From Oscillospiraceae bacterium (lineage in GTDB: Bacteria; Bacillota; Clostridia; Oscillospirales; Oscillospiraceae), in assembly GCA_017395085.1 (NCBI GenBank), contig JAFPWF010000034.1, positions 62,001 to 126,000 on the forward strand: a stretch of DNA of 64,000 nt, in the 5' to 3' direction. Below are positions 9,052-18,910 of this stretch, in pieces. The notes beneath the pieces were generated by a model. It ran no database searches. It saw nothing but the letters and a program-made list of their open reading frames with translations, and was not told where the DNA came from. Numbering within the stretch: position 1 is the stretch's first letter; the number at the start of each line of letters is the position of its first letter. Made by a program: the position numbers and the translations under genes.

Positions 9052-9432
9052 TCAGTAGTTGAATGTGTGCGGGAGCAGGGTGCTGAGCTTATAACTGACA
9101 TAACGGCTCCCCGCTTTGGCGCACAGCACTTCCATATCCGGTGAAAACTCTGCCAGAAACTGCCTGCATGCGCCGCAGGGTGTGCACCAATTCTCGCTGT
9201 CGGCATAGATGGCGATTCTGCGGAAACTGCGTTTCCCTTCGCTCACCGCTTTGCAGCACGCGGTCCGTTCGGCACAGATTGTGCTGCCCAGTGCCGCATT
9301 TTCCACGTTGCATCCGGTGTACACGCTGCCGTCGGCACATTCAATCGCGGCACCGACAGGAAATCTGGAATACGGAACATAGGCATTCATGGATGCCTCA
9401 CGCGCCATGGTCATCAATTCACGGTCTGTCAT
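9052..9432 (-). CDS. cdd: Cytidine deaminase
   Basis: A 126-residue homotetrameric-type cytidine deaminase, converting cytidine and deoxycytidine to uridine forms in pyrimidine salvage. The zinc ligands are in CAE (Cys53, catalytic Glu55) and PCGAC (Cys86, Cys89); the substrate motif GCNVENAA is intact. A GGAGG ribosome site precedes the ATG. It is the last gene in a minus-strand run after secA, pgeF and a peptide-binding lipoprotein, 15 bases after the latter. Length and motifs are normal. Confidence 0.95.
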   Translation of the reverse strand: MTDRELMTMAREASMNAYVPYSRFPVGAAIECADGSVYTGCNVENAALGSTICAERTACCKAVSEGKRSFRRIAIYADSENWCTPCGACRQFLAEFSPDMEVLCAKAGSRYVSYKLSTLLPHTFNY

Positions 9433-9447
9433 TGTTCTTCTCCTCCG

Positions 9448-11100
9448 TTATTCACCCATATCGATGGTCCAGTCTGCAAAGCCGTACAGGGGATTCCCGA
9501 AATTCGGTTCCATCCCTTTCACCACGCCGCGGTGCGTGATAATCTGCTGTTTTTCGAAACCGATGCTGACAAGGTTGCCGGACGTGCGCGTTATATATTC
9601 GCACAGATCGTTATAAGCCAAAGGTCTTGCGGCATCGGTCGCCCTCAGGTAGTTTTTGATGCGGTCCTCTATGGTCGTATCGCGGGATCTGCTGAAGTTG
9701 ATATTGGTTCCTTCGTTCTCCTTCTTCCGGACCTGAAGCAGTTCGGTCAGATCGAAGTCGTTGCGGAGCTTGACTTCACCGTAATACATATCCCATGTGA
9801 CTTCGAGGTTTCCCGACTCAAAGAAGCCGTCAATCAAAGCCTGTTTATAGGCTTCCCAATCCAGCTCCTGAACATTGACCGTGATGCCGATGGCCTTCAT
9901 ATCCTCTTTAAACCGATTGACGATACCCGCCTTGGCGCTGCTGTCAGCACAGACAATGATCACGATTTCAAACCGCCCGGTACCGCTCCCGGCATACTCC
10001 ATCCGTCCGTCCCCGTCCGTATCCGCGATTCCCGCACTCTGCAGCACAGCCTTGCAGGTAGTCATATTGTAATGCAGGGAATCTGCCAGCGCGCGGGGGT
10101 AGAAGTCCACGGTCGGATACAGCGGTACCGCGGACGCAACTGCGTCGCCACTCAGCAGTTCTTCGAGATAGTCCCGGTCAAAGGCATACTGCATGGCGAC
10201 CCGGAACGCACTGTTTTTACCGAAGGTGCTTTCCTCGTTGAACATGATGTAGTGCAGGTTTGTGGTGGCATAATTGTGGATCTCGTTGGAAGAAGCATAG
10301 CCCAGAGAAGTATAGCTGGAAGGATCGTTGATCGCCACATCGATCACGCCGTCCTCAAAAGCCTCCAGCGTTCCCTCTGCATCCGTGTACTCCTGAAGAT
10401 AGATCGTCTGGAGCGGCAGTTTTCTGCTGTTCGGATAATGGGGATTTGCCTGGAGTGTGACCAGATCCTCATCATACATATACGGCCCGCTCCCGATGGG
10501 CGGAACACCGGCTTCGACTTCAAACGTTCCGAACTTGATTACCGGGATGTTCAGGAGCTTCACAAACTGGCTGTCGCCGATCCCGAGTGTCACGGTCATG
10601 CCGTCATCGTGATAGGATGCACCTTTAAAACTGGCAAAACGCCCGCGGTAACGGTCGTTGTAAATTGCAAAACCGATGGAGTAAACAAGGTCCCGTCCGG
10701 TCACCGGATCGCCGTCGGAAAAGGTATGCTCATGTTCCGTATCCAGCGTAAGACTCCATACTGTGGAATCGTCATTGCTGGTCCAGGATCCGATTACATT
10801 CGGGATCACATGGAAGTTTTCATCCACTTCAACCATGTTCTCATAAACCAGGCAGCACAGCAGCTGATTGGAATGGTTTGTCGCCACAAAAGGGTTTTTG
10901 CTGTAATTTGGATTTGAATTCAGGGAAAAGACATTATCCGCCAGTTCGGCACGGGCAAGGTCTTTTCCTCCCGTTGATTCCGGAATCCCGTCCCCGCTGT
11001 TCTGGTTTCGCCTGCCACAGGCGGTCAGGCTCAGCACCATGACCCCTGCGAGCATCAGCGCAGCAATCCGGCAAAGGACCGAACGATGGTTTCTACTCAT
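9448..11100 (-). CDS. Peptide-type ABC transporter substrate-binding lipoprotein (SBP family 5)
   Basis: A 550-residue exported lipoprotein. The N-terminus has basic residues, a hydrophobic core and the lipobox LTAC with the lipidated Cys at position 28. The body has solute-binding family 5 features: LVYENMVEVDENFHVIPNVIGSW, DGDPVTGRDLVYSI, and the late block VRKKENEGTNINFSR. Relatives bind oligopeptides, dipeptides or nickel for OppBCDF/DppBCDF permeases. No permease or ATPase gene is nearby, so it is an orphan binding protein or pairs with a distant transporter. Its start overlaps the stop of pgeF by 4 bases. Confidence 0.88.
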   Translation of the reverse strand: MSRNHRSVLCRIAALMLAGVMVLSLTACGRRNQNSGDGIPESTGGKDLARAELADNVFSLNSNPNYSKNPFVATNHSNQLLCCLVYENMVEVDENFHVIPNVIGSWTSNDDSTVWSLTLDTEHEHTFSDGDPVTGRDLVYSIGFAIYNDRYRGRFASFKGASYHDDGMTVTLGIGDSQFVKLLNIPVIKFGTFEVEAGVPPIGSGPYMYDEDLVTLQANPHYPNSRKLPLQTIYLQEYTDAEGTLEAFEDGVIDVAINDPSSYTSLGYASSNEIHNYATTNLHYIMFNEESTFGKNSAFRVAMQYAFDRDYLEELLSGDAVASAVPLYPTVDFYPRALADSLHYNMTTCKAVLQSAGIADTDGDGRMEYAGSGTGRFEIVIIVCADSSAKAGIVNRFKEDMKAIGITVNVQELDWEAYKQALIDGFFESGNLEVTWDMYYGEVKLRNDFDLTELLQVRKKENEGTNINFSRSRDTTIEDRIKNYLRATDAARPLAYNDLCEYITRTSGNLVSIGFEKQQIITHRGVVKGMEPNFGNPLYGFADWTIDMGE

Positions 11101-11900
11101 GCAGCACCTCCGGGAAGGGCAATGCCGGCTGCCTGACCGCCGCGTTTCCCACGGGTGTACCGGTGTGACCAGTACTTTTCATGGCAGCAGAAAGTGCACT
11201 CTTCCGAACTATCAATCTGTTCCGCAGGAACACCAAGCTGTATCAGCCGTCTCGCATTCGCCGCACGAAGATCCACCATCGTCTTCCCATCGTCCCTGTG
11301 AAAGAAGAGGCCTTCCGTATCATCGGACAGCCAGGCCGTGATCGCATCCGGGACATCATCGTCCGTCTCAAAACAGCAGGCGCCGATGGCCGGCCCGATG
11401 GCAGCCCGGAGATGTGCCGGTTCGGCCCCGAGAGCCTGCATGGCCCGCAGCGCATTGTTCAGAATGTCTGAAACGCTGCTTCTCCACCCGCAGTGGATGG
11501 CGCCGATCACACCGGCTTCCGCATCGCAGAGCAGCACGGGAACACAGTCTGCCGTAAAGCAGAAAATCGGAAGACCGGGTGTCGCGGTCACAATCCCGTC
11601 GGCATCATAGGGGACCCTGTCCAGGCATTTGTGCCGGTCATCCATCGTAACCGTCCGCACAACATTTCCGTGTACCTGTTTTGTCACGGCGCAGTCATCC
11701 GGTCCTGTACCGAATAAAGCGGCAACCCGGCGGAAGTTTTCCCTGATATTCTCCGGCTCATCTCCGTGATTTGAGATCAGGTTCAGACTCTCCAGATAAC
11801 CGGTGCTGACGCCGCCGAAGCGCGTCGTGAAAACATGCTTCAGCGGAATGAGATTAGACCGCATATATACGATTCCGTTTTCGTTTTCCTGAACAAACAT
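11097..11900 (-). CDS. pgeF: Peptidoglycan editing factor / multicopper-like purine phosphorylase (YfiH family)
   Basis: A 267-residue YfiH/DUF152 protein. Metal-binding motifs are present: KQVHGN, ADGIVT, FTADCVPVLLCD and HCGWR, followed by AIGPAIGACCFE. Family members are variously reported to remove mis-incorporated amino acids from peptidoglycan precursors (PgeF) and to act as purine nucleoside phosphorylases or laccase-like enzymes. It lies 7 bases after secA and overlaps the lipoprotein gene. Adjacency to cdd two genes on fits nucleoside salvage at least as well as wall editing; this is inference. Confidence 0.88.
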   Translation of the reverse strand: MFVQENENGIVYMRSNLIPLKHVFTTRFGGVSTGYLESLNLISNHGDEPENIRENFRRVAALFGTGPDDCAVTKQVHGNVVRTVTMDDRHKCLDRVPYDADGIVTATPGLPIFCFTADCVPVLLCDAEAGVIGAIHCGWRSSVSDILNNALRAMQALGAEPAHLRAAIGPAIGACCFETDDDVPDAITAWLSDDTEGLFFHRDDGKTMVDLRAANARRLIQLGVPAEQIDSSEECTFCCHEKYWSHRYTRGKRGGQAAGIALPGGAA

Positions 11901-11907
11901 GAATGGC

Positions 11908-14676
11908 TTACTCGTTTCTCCCGCAGCATTCCTTGTACTTCAGCCGGCGGCTTCCGTCCGCCTTCATTTTTCCGCAGGGACAGGGATCATTCCGACCCGG
12001 CTTCGGCGCTTTTTTCACCGGCTTCTTCTTTTCGGGTTCTCCACCTACATTGGCTGCCGCATTCTTTGCTACGGCTTTCCGTTCAATCGGCTGCTGGACG
12101 CGTACCCTTACGGTGTAGAGGCGGCGTACCGTCTCTTCCCGGATCCCGCGAACCATGGCCTCAAACATGTCAAAGCCTTCCTGCTTGTAGGCATCGATCG
12201 GCTTGGTTGCACCGTAGCCGCGCAGACCGATCCCCCGCTTGAGTTCGGTCATTGCGTCGATGTGATCCATCCAGTATTCATCGACCACGCGGAGCATCAC
12301 GACGCGCTCCAGTTCCCGCATCAGCGGAGTACCATTCGGTCCAGGGCCGAATGCGGCCTCGCGCTCCGCGTAGGTTTTTTGTGCAATTTCCAGAACTCTG
12401 GCTGCTATCTCGCCGCTGTCTGCCTTCCGGAAATCCTCCAGCTTCAAGGTACCGTGCGGAAGAAACAGGCCTTCAAAAGCCTTCAGCGCTTCGTCCAACT
12501 GCTGCTGGCTCTCGGCAACCATTCCGCCTAGCCCGTCGGACACGGTACCGGTTACGAACTCCTCTATCATCCCCTGAATCTGTTCCTGCAGATCTTCACC
12601 ATCCAGCACCTTCTGACGCTCGCCGTAGATGATGTTCCTCTGCTGATTCATCACATCATCGTATTCAAGGACGCTCTTACGGGTCTGGAAGTTCCGGCTT
12701 TCCACCGTCTTCTGCGCCTGTTCGATCGCACCGGACAGCATCTTTGCGTCCAGCGGCGTGTCCTCTTCCATCTTCAGGGAGTCCATCATTCCCATGATCC
12801 GCTCAGAGCCGAACAGACGCATGACATCGTCCGTCATCGCCAGATAGAACCGACTTTCGCCCGGATCGCCCTGACGGCCGGAACGGCCGCGCAGCTGGTT
12901 GTCAATTCTGCGTGACTCGTGCCGTTCGGTACCGAGAATAAAGAGTCCGCCAACCTCACGAACCTTCTCTGCTTCGGTATTGGTCACTTCCTTGTGTGCG
13001 GCAAGCTGCTTTGCAAAAAGGGCCCTCGCCTCGGTGATGGTTTCATCCTGCGTTTCGGCATAGCCCGTAGCTTCGGCAATCACAGCATCGTCATAACCGG
13101 CCTTCTTCAGGTCGTATTTGGCAAGGTACTCGGCATTGCCGCCCAGCATGATATCGGTGCCGCGGCCTGCCATGTTCGTAGCAATCGTGACAGCGCCGAG
13201 TTTGCCCGCCTGCGCAACGATCTCCGCTTCCTTCTCGTGATACTTTGCATTCAGCACTGTGTGAGGAATGCCGCGTTTTTTCAGCAGGGATGACAGGTAT
13301 TCGCTCTTTTCAATCGAGACCGTACCAACCAGAACAGGCTGCCCTTTGTCATGGCATTCCGCAATCTGATCAATGATCGCGCGGTTTTTGCCGATATCGC
13401 TGCGATACACAACATCCGGCCAGTCCTGCCGGATAACCGGCTTGTTGGTCGGGATTTCAATGATATCCAGTTTGTAGATTGCGGCAAATTCCTCCGCCTC
13501 GGTTACAGCGGTACCGGTCATTCCCGACAGCTTCTGGTACAGGCGGAAATAATTCTGGAAGGTAATGGTAGCCAGCGTCTTGTTCTCTTTCTGAACATCA
13601 ACGTGTTCCTTGGCCTCAATTGCCTGATGCAGGCCTTCGGAGTACCGGCGCCCGAGCATCAGGCGGCCCGTAAACTCGTCCACGATGATGATCTCGCCGT
13701 CTTTGACGATATAGTCGATATCGCGCTTCATGATGCCGTGGGCACGCAGCGCCTGGTTGATGTGATGGCTCAGCGTGGCATTTTCCATATCGGCCAGATT
13801 CTCAAGACCGAAGGCACGTTCCGCTTTCGCGATGCCCCTTGCCGTCAGTGTTGCGGTCCTCGCCTTTTCATCCACCACGTAGTCGGCATCCAGCTCTTCG
13901 CTTTCCTCTTCCTTTTCGTCAACCGACGCATAGACGATTTTTTTCAGCCGGCAAACGAAATCATCGGCCTGGCGGTAGAGATCCGTACTCTCATCGCCCT
14001 GCCCGGAGATGATCAGCGGGGTCCTAGCTTCATCAATCAGGATTGAGTCCACCTCGTCCACAATGGCAAAAACATGCCCGCGCTGCACCATATCGGCCTT
14101 GTACAGGGCCATGTTATCGCGCAGGTAATCAAAGCCCATTTCATTATTCGTACCATAGGTGATATCGCAGTTGTAGGCCGCCCGCCGCTCATCATTGCTG
14201 AGCCCGTGCACAATGAGGCCGACACTGAGGCCGAGGAAGCGATGAACCTTCCCCATCCATTCGCTGTCGCGGCGTGCAAGGTAGTCGTTGACGGTAACAA
14301 TGTGCACGCCTTCACCGGTCAGGGCATTCAGGTATGCCGGAAGAACCGCAACCAGAGTTTTTCCTTCGCCGGTCTTCATCTCGGCGATTCTGCCCTGATG
14401 CAGGACAATTCCGCCGATAATCTGTACCGGGAAGGGCTTCATCCCGAGCACGCGCCACGCTGCCTCTCTGGCTGTAGCAAAGGCATCGGGAAGGATATCG
14501 TCCAGTGTCTCCCCGTCGGCAAGACGCTGCTTCAAAGCCGCTGTCTTCCCCCGAAGCTGTTCGTCGGTTAGTTTGCCGTATTCTTCTTCTTTCTCTTCAA
14601 CCGATTTCGCAATCGGCAGAATTCTCTTCAGTTCTCTGTCGGAATAGCTTCCGAAGAGTTTTGTAAACAGTCCCAT
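11908..14676 (-). CDS. secA: Preprotein translocase ATPase SecA
   Basis: The 922-residue motor of the Sec export pathway. The P-loop MKTGEGKT is at residues 100-107, with the [19 protein letters not shown] helicase motif, the [11 protein letters not shown] and NMAGRGTDI motifs of the second motor domain, and the C-terminal SecB/lipid-binding zinc finger (CPCG...ECCG, last 30 residues). Long-form length is normal for Clostridia. No prfB follows; instead pgeF, an exported lipoprotein and cdd follow closely in one transcription unit. I could not pick a convincing promoter in the 209-base gap upstream, though it is AT-rich. Confidence 0.98.
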   Translation of the reverse strand: MGLFTKLFGSYSDRELKRILPIAKSVEEKEEEYGKLTDEQLRGKTAALKQRLADGETLDDILPDAFATAREAAWRVLGMKPFPVQIIGGIVLHQGRIAEMKTGEGKTLVAVLPAYLNALTGEGVHIVTVNDYLARRDSEWMGKVHRFLGLSVGLIVHGLSNDERRAAYNCDITYGTNNEMGFDYLRDNMALYKADMVQRGHVFAIVDEVDSILIDEARTPLIISGQGDESTDLYRQADDFVCRLKKIVYASVDEKEEESEELDADYVVDEKARTATLTARGIAKAERAFGLENLADMENATLSHHINQALRAHGIMKRDIDYIVKDGEIIIVDEFTGRLMLGRRYSEGLHQAIEAKEHVDVQKENKTLATITFQNYFRLYQKLSGMTGTAVTEAEEFAAIYKLDIIEIPTNKPVIRQDWPDVVYRSDIGKNRAIIDQIAECHDKGQPVLVGTVSIEKSEYLSSLLKKRGIPHTVLNAKYHEKEAEIVAQAGKLGAVTIATNMAGRGTDIMLGGNAEYLAKYDLKKAGYDDAVIAEATGYAETQDETITEARALFAKQLAAHKEVTNTEAEKVREVGGLFILGTERHESRRIDNQLRGRSGRQGDPGESRFYLAMTDDVMRLFGSERIMGMMDSLKMEEDTPLDAKMLSGAIEQAQKTVESRNFQTRKSVLEYDDVMNQQRNIIYGERQKVLDGEDLQEQIQGMIEEFVTGTVSDGLGGMVAESQQQLDEALKAFEGLFLPHGTLKLEDFRKADSGEIAARVLEIAQKTYAEREAAFGPGPNGTPLMRELERVVMLRVVDEYWMDHIDAMTELKRGIGLRGYGATKPIDAYKQEGFDMFEAMVRGIREETVRRLYTVRVRVQQPIERKAVAKNAAANVGGEPEKKKPVKKAPKPGRNDPCPCGKMKADGSRRLKYKECCGRNE

Positions 14677-14812
14677 CTATGCCTCCGAAAATGGTATTCT
14701 GTAAGATCCGGGAAAAGGCTCCCCGCAATCAGCAGGAATCATACATATACAGAAAGTTCTAAATTCATAGTTTAACACAAACTTATGAATAAAAAAAGAG
14801 AAAATTTCCTTC

Positions 14813-14841
14813 TTGTTATGAACTGTGTCTTATGCTAAAAT
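14813..14841 (+). promoter_or_regulatory. Promoter of the DUF1846/esterase/ABC-F run
   Basis: TTGTTA, 17 bases, TAAAAT, 45 bases before the DUF1846 start, in the gap divergent from secA. Confidence 0.7.
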
Positions 14842-14885
14842 AATTTGGTTATCATATCAAACAATATTTACCGGGAGGGTTCCTC

Positions 14886-16370
14886 ATGAACAGGATCGGT
14901 TTCGACAATGAAAAATACGTGAAGCTGCAGTCTCAGAACATCCGTGACCGTATCGCCAAATTCGGCGGCAAGCTCTATCTGGAATTCGGCGGCAAGCTGT
15001 TTGACGACTACCACGCGTCCAGAGTGCTCCCCGGCTTTGAGCCGGACAGCAAGGTTAAAATGCTTCTCGAAATGAAGGAAGATGCGGAAATCGTCATCGC
15101 ACTGTCTGCAGACGATATTGAGCGCTCCAAACGGCGCGGCGATCTCGGCATCACCTACGACGAGGATACGCTGCGCCTCATCGATGCGTTTCGCGGGATC
15201 GGCCTGTATATCGGCAGCGTCGTCATCACGCACTATCGTGAACAATCTGCCGCTGACAAATTCATTAAGCGCCTTGAAATACTCGGGGTGCCTGTCTACC
15301 GCCACTACATCATTCCGGATTACCCTTCAAATGTTCCGCTGATTGTTTCAGACGACGGTTTCGGAAAAAATGACTATATTGAAACCAGCCGCAAACTGGT
15401 GGTTGTCACCGCGCCCGGCCCCGGCAGCGGGAAGATGGCTACCTGCCTCAGCCAGCTCTATCATGAGCATAAGCGCGGCATAACTGCCGGCTACGCCAAG
15501 TTTGAAACCTTCCCGATCTGGAATCTCCCGCTCAAACATCCTGTAAATCTTGCCTATGAAGCAGCCACGGCGGATCTTGACGACGTGAACATGATCGATC
15601 CCTTCCATCTGGAAGCATACGGAAAAACTACGGTAAACTACAACCGTGACGTCGAGATCTTCCCGGTGCTTGAAGCCATTTTCCGCCAGATTTACGGCGA
15701 TTGCCCATACAAGAGTCCGACCGACATGGGCGTCAACATGGCCGGGTACTGCATTTCAGATGATGAAGCCTGCTGCGAAGCATCCAGGCAGGAAGTCATC
15801 CGCCGCTGGTATGATGCGGCCTGTTCCGTTCGAAGGGGCCTGTCCGACGGAGCCGAAATGAGGAAGATCGAGCTTCTTCTCAACACCATGGAAACCAGCC
15901 CGAAAGACCGCCCGGTCGTACAGGCTGCGCTGGATCGGGCAGAAGAAACCGGCGGCCCTGCCGTGGCCATCGAGCTGCCGGACGGGCGTATCATCACGGG
16001 GAAAACCACATCGCTGCTCGGTGCCGCATCTGCCTGCCTGATGAACGCCCTGAAAGCGCTCTCCGGGATTGACAAAAAGCTCCAGCTGATTACCCCCAGC
16101 ATTATCGAACAGATCCAGCATCTGAAAGTCGAACACCTCGGCAACCACAATCCCCGTATGCATACCGACGAACTGCTGATTACGCTGGCAATCTGCGCGG
16201 TTACAAACCCCATCGCCGGGCGCGCCATCGAAGAACTCAGTTCCCTTCGCGGCTGCGAGGCGCATTCCAGCGTCATCCTGTCCCATGTAGATATTGAACT
16301 CTTTAAAAAACTGGGCGTTAACATCACCTTTGAGCCTCGTTATCAGGCAGAAAAACTCTATCATAAGTGA
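14886..16370 (+). CDS. DUF1846 family protein
   Basis: A 494-residue cytoplasmic protein of the DUF1846 family, common in Clostridia and lactic bacteria and without an assigned reaction. Recognisable blocks: GFDNEKYVKLQSQNI at the N-terminus, KLYLEFGGKLFDDYHASRVLPGF, TAPGPGSGKMATCLSQLYHE (a P-loop-like GPGSGKMAT near residues 178-186), and LLGAASACLMNALK. The GSGK segment and nucleotide-like architecture suggest ligand or nucleotide binding, but no activity is established from sequence. An AGGG ribosome site lies just before the ATG. The gene opens a plus-strand run into two esterases and an ABC-F protein. Confidence 0.88.
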   Translation: MNRIGFDNEKYVKLQSQNIRDRIAKFGGKLYLEFGGKLFDDYHASRVLPGFEPDSKVKMLLEMKEDAEIVIALSADDIERSKRRGDLGITYDEDTLRLIDAFRGIGLYIGSVVITHYREQSAADKFIKRLEILGVPVYRHYIIPDYPSNVPLIVSDDGFGKNDYIETSRKLVVVTAPGPGSGKMATCLSQLYHEHKRGITAGYAKFETFPIWNLPLKHPVNLAYEAATADLDDVNMIDPFHLEAYGKTTVNYNRDVEIFPVLEAIFRQIYGDCPYKSPTDMGVNMAGYCISDDEACCEASRQEVIRRWYDAACSVRRGLSDGAEMRKIELLLNTMETSPKDRPVVQAALDRAEETGGPAVAIELPDGRIITGKTTSLLGAASACLMNALKALSGIDKKLQLITPSIIEQIQHLKVEHLGNHNPRMHTDELLITLAICAVTNPIAGRAIEELSSLRGCEAHSSVILSHVDIELFKKLGVNITFEPRYQAEKLYHK

Positions 16371-16382
16371 GATTGCCATCTG

Positions 16383-17645
16383 ATGCATCAGAAAAAACAT
16401 TTTCCGATCTGGCTGCTGTGCCTGCTGCTGTTTGCGGGATTTCTTTTCCTTGCAATCAGGCTGATTCCGCCGTTTCTTGCAAAAAACACGGCTGCACAAG
16501 TTGTTCCGCCCATTGCAGATTTCCCTTCACCGGTCAGCTCCGTTGAGCCGGAAGTTCCTAACGAAGAGCCTGAAGCCGAAACGGAAACCGAACGCAACGT
16601 CACGGCAGAACCCGCCGAAATCGTCGAGGAAGAATCTCCGGCTGTCATCGACGACTCCGTTCCTGAAGGCCTGAGTGTTCCGGATTCCGGTGAGGCCGAA
16701 CCCCTTTCCGCTTCCGGATACGGAATTCCGGAGTGGGGACATATTCACCGTTACAGCGACGGCATCTGTACGGTATGCGGTTCGGCGCCGGAGTTTTACA
16801 CCGGTTTTCTCCCGCATGAATTTTATTCTGAGACGGATAAGGCCGGTACCGTAGAGCTCCACAAGTATGAGATCACCGCATATCCTGTCGGTTACGGCAC
16901 CTACAACAAGTGCTTTAACATCTACCTTCCTTACGGCTATGACGATTCAAAGCCGTATAATGTACTGGTTCTGGTTCACGGGGGAGGCGGCAATCAGGAC
17001 TCCTGGCTGAACGATGTCTACCGGTACAAAGACGAGGGGATTGAGATGTGCGGCAGGGTCATCTTCGACAACATGTTCGAGAAAGGCATCTGCGATCCCT
17101 GCATCATTGTCTGTCCCGTTACGGAAATTCCCCAGTGTCAGGGTCTTACCGCCAGCACCATTCAGCTCCGGCAGGAGCTGCGAGAATACATTCTTCCCTA
17201 TGTTGCGGAGCATTACAGCACTTATGCTGCCGACAGCAGTCTGGAAAGTCTCAAGGCTGCGCGCGATCACTTTGCGCTCGGCGGTCTGTCAAACGGCGCG
17301 CTTTTCGTTTATGAGGGCGGCATGCGCTATAATTTTGACCTGTTCGGAAGCTATGCCGCGTTTTCCGGCAACGGTGAACCCTGGGAGACTGTCACAGTAA
17401 TCAAACACACGAAGGAAGCGTTCAAAGACCTTACCATGAATTGTTATTTCACTGGTGCGGGCACTGTGAACGACTGGCAGCAGAATTATACCAAGATCGG
17501 TTACGAATACTTTCTGGAGCACCTGCCCTATCTGGTTGAAGGTAAAAATGCCTGGAGAGTCGATGTTGAAGGAGAACATGAGTGGAAGGTCTGGTTTACC
17601 GACATCTTTAATGCGCTTCCGCTGATGTTCCCGGCCGAACCGTGA
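16383..17645 (+). CDS. Exported or membrane-anchored CE1-type esterase, copy 1
   Basis: A 420-residue protein. An N-terminal hydrophobic segment (residues 8-30, no clear cleavage site) is followed by an acidic Pro/Glu-rich linker to about residue 110. Then comes a small HxH-x6-CxxC module (His120, His122, Cys129, Cys132) and an alpha/beta hydrolase domain: YLPYGYDD, LVHGGGGNQDSW (oxyanion region), nucleophile elbow GLSNG with Ser303, and a late GEHEW His. This is the esterase D/feruloyl or acetyl-xylan esterase family, acting outside the cell. It is followed 12 bases later by a close paralogue, and about 12 bases after DUF1846. The substrate is unknown; plant polysaccharide esters are possible. 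Confidence 0.82.
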   Translation: MHQKKHFPIWLLCLLLFAGFLFLAIRLIPPFLAKNTAAQVVPPIADFPSPVSSVEPEVPNEEPEAETETERNVTAEPAEIVEEESPAVIDDSVPEGLSVPDSGEAEPLSASGYGIPEWGHIHRYSDGICTVCGSAPEFYTGFLPHEFYSETDKAGTVELHKYEITAYPVGYGTYNKCFNIYLPYGYDDSKPYNVLVLVHGGGGNQDSWLNDVYRYKDEGIEMCGRVIFDNMFEKGICDPCIIVCPVTEIPQCQGLTASTIQLRQELREYILPYVAEHYSTYAADSSLESLKAARDHFALGGLSNGALFVYEGGMRYNFDLFGSYAAFSGNGEPWETVTVIKHTKEAFKDLTMNCYFTGAGTVNDWQQNYTKIGYEYFLEHLPYLVEGKNAWRVDVEGEHEWKVWFTDIFNALPLMFPAEP

Positions 17646-17657
17646 GATTTACTCTTT

Positions 17658-18890
17658 ATGCGCCACAAAAAAATCTTTCGAGCCTGTCTGTTCTCTCTGC
17701 TGTTTTTTTCCGGTATGCTTTTTCTTGTGTTCAATGTAAGTTCTCCTCTTTTCATCAGGAATTCCATTTCGCAGGCAACTCAGGCAGCAGATAAAACCGC
17801 TGAGGAAGAACCGGACTCCGAGCATGTTAAAGAGCCTGCCGGCGATTATCGTACCGCCGCGGAATCGTGTAATCCTTGCACTGGCCACTCTCCTTCCGCT
17901 CCAAAGAGCGAGATCTCCACGGGAGGCCTGAGTACTCCCCTCTCTGCCAACAGGATGGTTTTCCCTTCCGGATATGGCATACCCGAATGGGGGCACATTC
18001 ATCGCTACCGCGACGGCGTCTGCACCGTCTGCGGTTCTGCACCGGATCTCCACACAGACTTTCTGCCGATTGAGTTCTATACTGAAACAGAGAATGCCGG
18101 CACTGTTTACCTGCACGAATATGAGATTCCCGCCTATGAAGATCAGCAGCATGCGACTTACGAGAAGCGCATTAACATCTATTTACCCTATGGATACGAC
18201 GAGTCCACACCGTACAATGTGCTGGTTCTGGTTCACGGAGGCGGGGGCAACCAGGATTCCTGGCTGAATGACGTCTATTATTACGACGAAGGCATCCAGA
18301 TGCGCGGGCGTGTTATTTTCGACAACATGTTTGAACAGGGGATCTGCGATCCCTGTATCATTGTTTGCCCTGTAACGGAAATCCCTCAATGCCAGGGTAT
18401 TGTGTCCAGCACCGTTCAGCTCCGTCAGGAACTCCGGGAATACATTCTTCCCTATTTGGCGGAACACTACAGCACCTATGCCGCCGATGGCAGGCTGGAT
18501 AGTCTGAAAGCTGCCCGCGACCACTTTGGTCTCGGTGGGCTTTCCAATGGTGCGCTGTTTGTGTACGAGGGCGGAATGTGTTATAATTTCGATCTTTTCG
18601 GCAGTTACGCCGCGTTTTCCGGGAACGGATCGCCCTGGGAAACCGTCAACACGATTCAGCAGAGCAGCGAATACAGCCAGCTTCCCATCAACTGCTACTT
18701 TACCGGCGCCGGTACCGTGAATGACTGGCAGATTGACTTCACCCGGAACGGCTACAATTATTTTGTAGAACAGTTACCGCAGCTGGAAGAGGGAAAGAAC
18801 GCCTGGCATGTAGATGTGAACGGCGGGCACGAGTGGAAAGTCTGGTTTACCGACATCTTTAACGCGCTGCCGCTGATGTTTCCATCCTGA
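17658..18890 (+). CDS. Exported or membrane-anchored CE1-type esterase, copy 2
   Basis: A 410-residue tandem paralogue of the preceding gene. It has the same plan: N-terminal membrane segment (residues 9-27), variable linker, HIHRYRDGVCTVCG module at 113-126, and an esterase domain with LVHGGGGNQDSWLND and GLSNGA (Ser296). The last 300 residues are very similar to copy 1, while the linker (residues 35-105) is unrelated in sequence and holds an extra CxxC (CNPC). This pattern points to a duplication with relaxed or diversifying selection on the linker. A weak ribosome site precedes ATG 17658. Substrate specificity cannot be told. Confidence 0.82.
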   Translation: MRHKKIFRACLFSLLFFSGMLFLVFNVSSPLFIRNSISQATQAADKTAEEEPDSEHVKEPAGDYRTAAESCNPCTGHSPSAPKSEISTGGLSTPLSANRMVFPSGYGIPEWGHIHRYRDGVCTVCGSAPDLHTDFLPIEFYTETENAGTVYLHEYEIPAYEDQQHATYEKRINIYLPYGYDESTPYNVLVLVHGGGGNQDSWLNDVYYYDEGIQMRGRVIFDNMFEQGICDPCIIVCPVTEIPQCQGIVSSTVQLRQELREYILPYLAEHYSTYAADGRLDSLKAARDHFGLGGLSNGALFVYEGGMCYNFDLFGSYAAFSGNGSPWETVNTIQQSSEYSQLPINCYFTGAGTVNDWQIDFTRNGYNYFVEQLPQLEEGKNAWHVDVNGGHEWKVWFTDIFNALPLMFPS

Positions 18891-18910
18891 ATTCAAAGGA
18901 GGTCAGTAAG

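Noticed and set aside
9532-10917. Antisense frame across the peptide-binding lipoprotein
   Set aside because: The minus frame has a lipobox and family 5 features; the plus frame has none.
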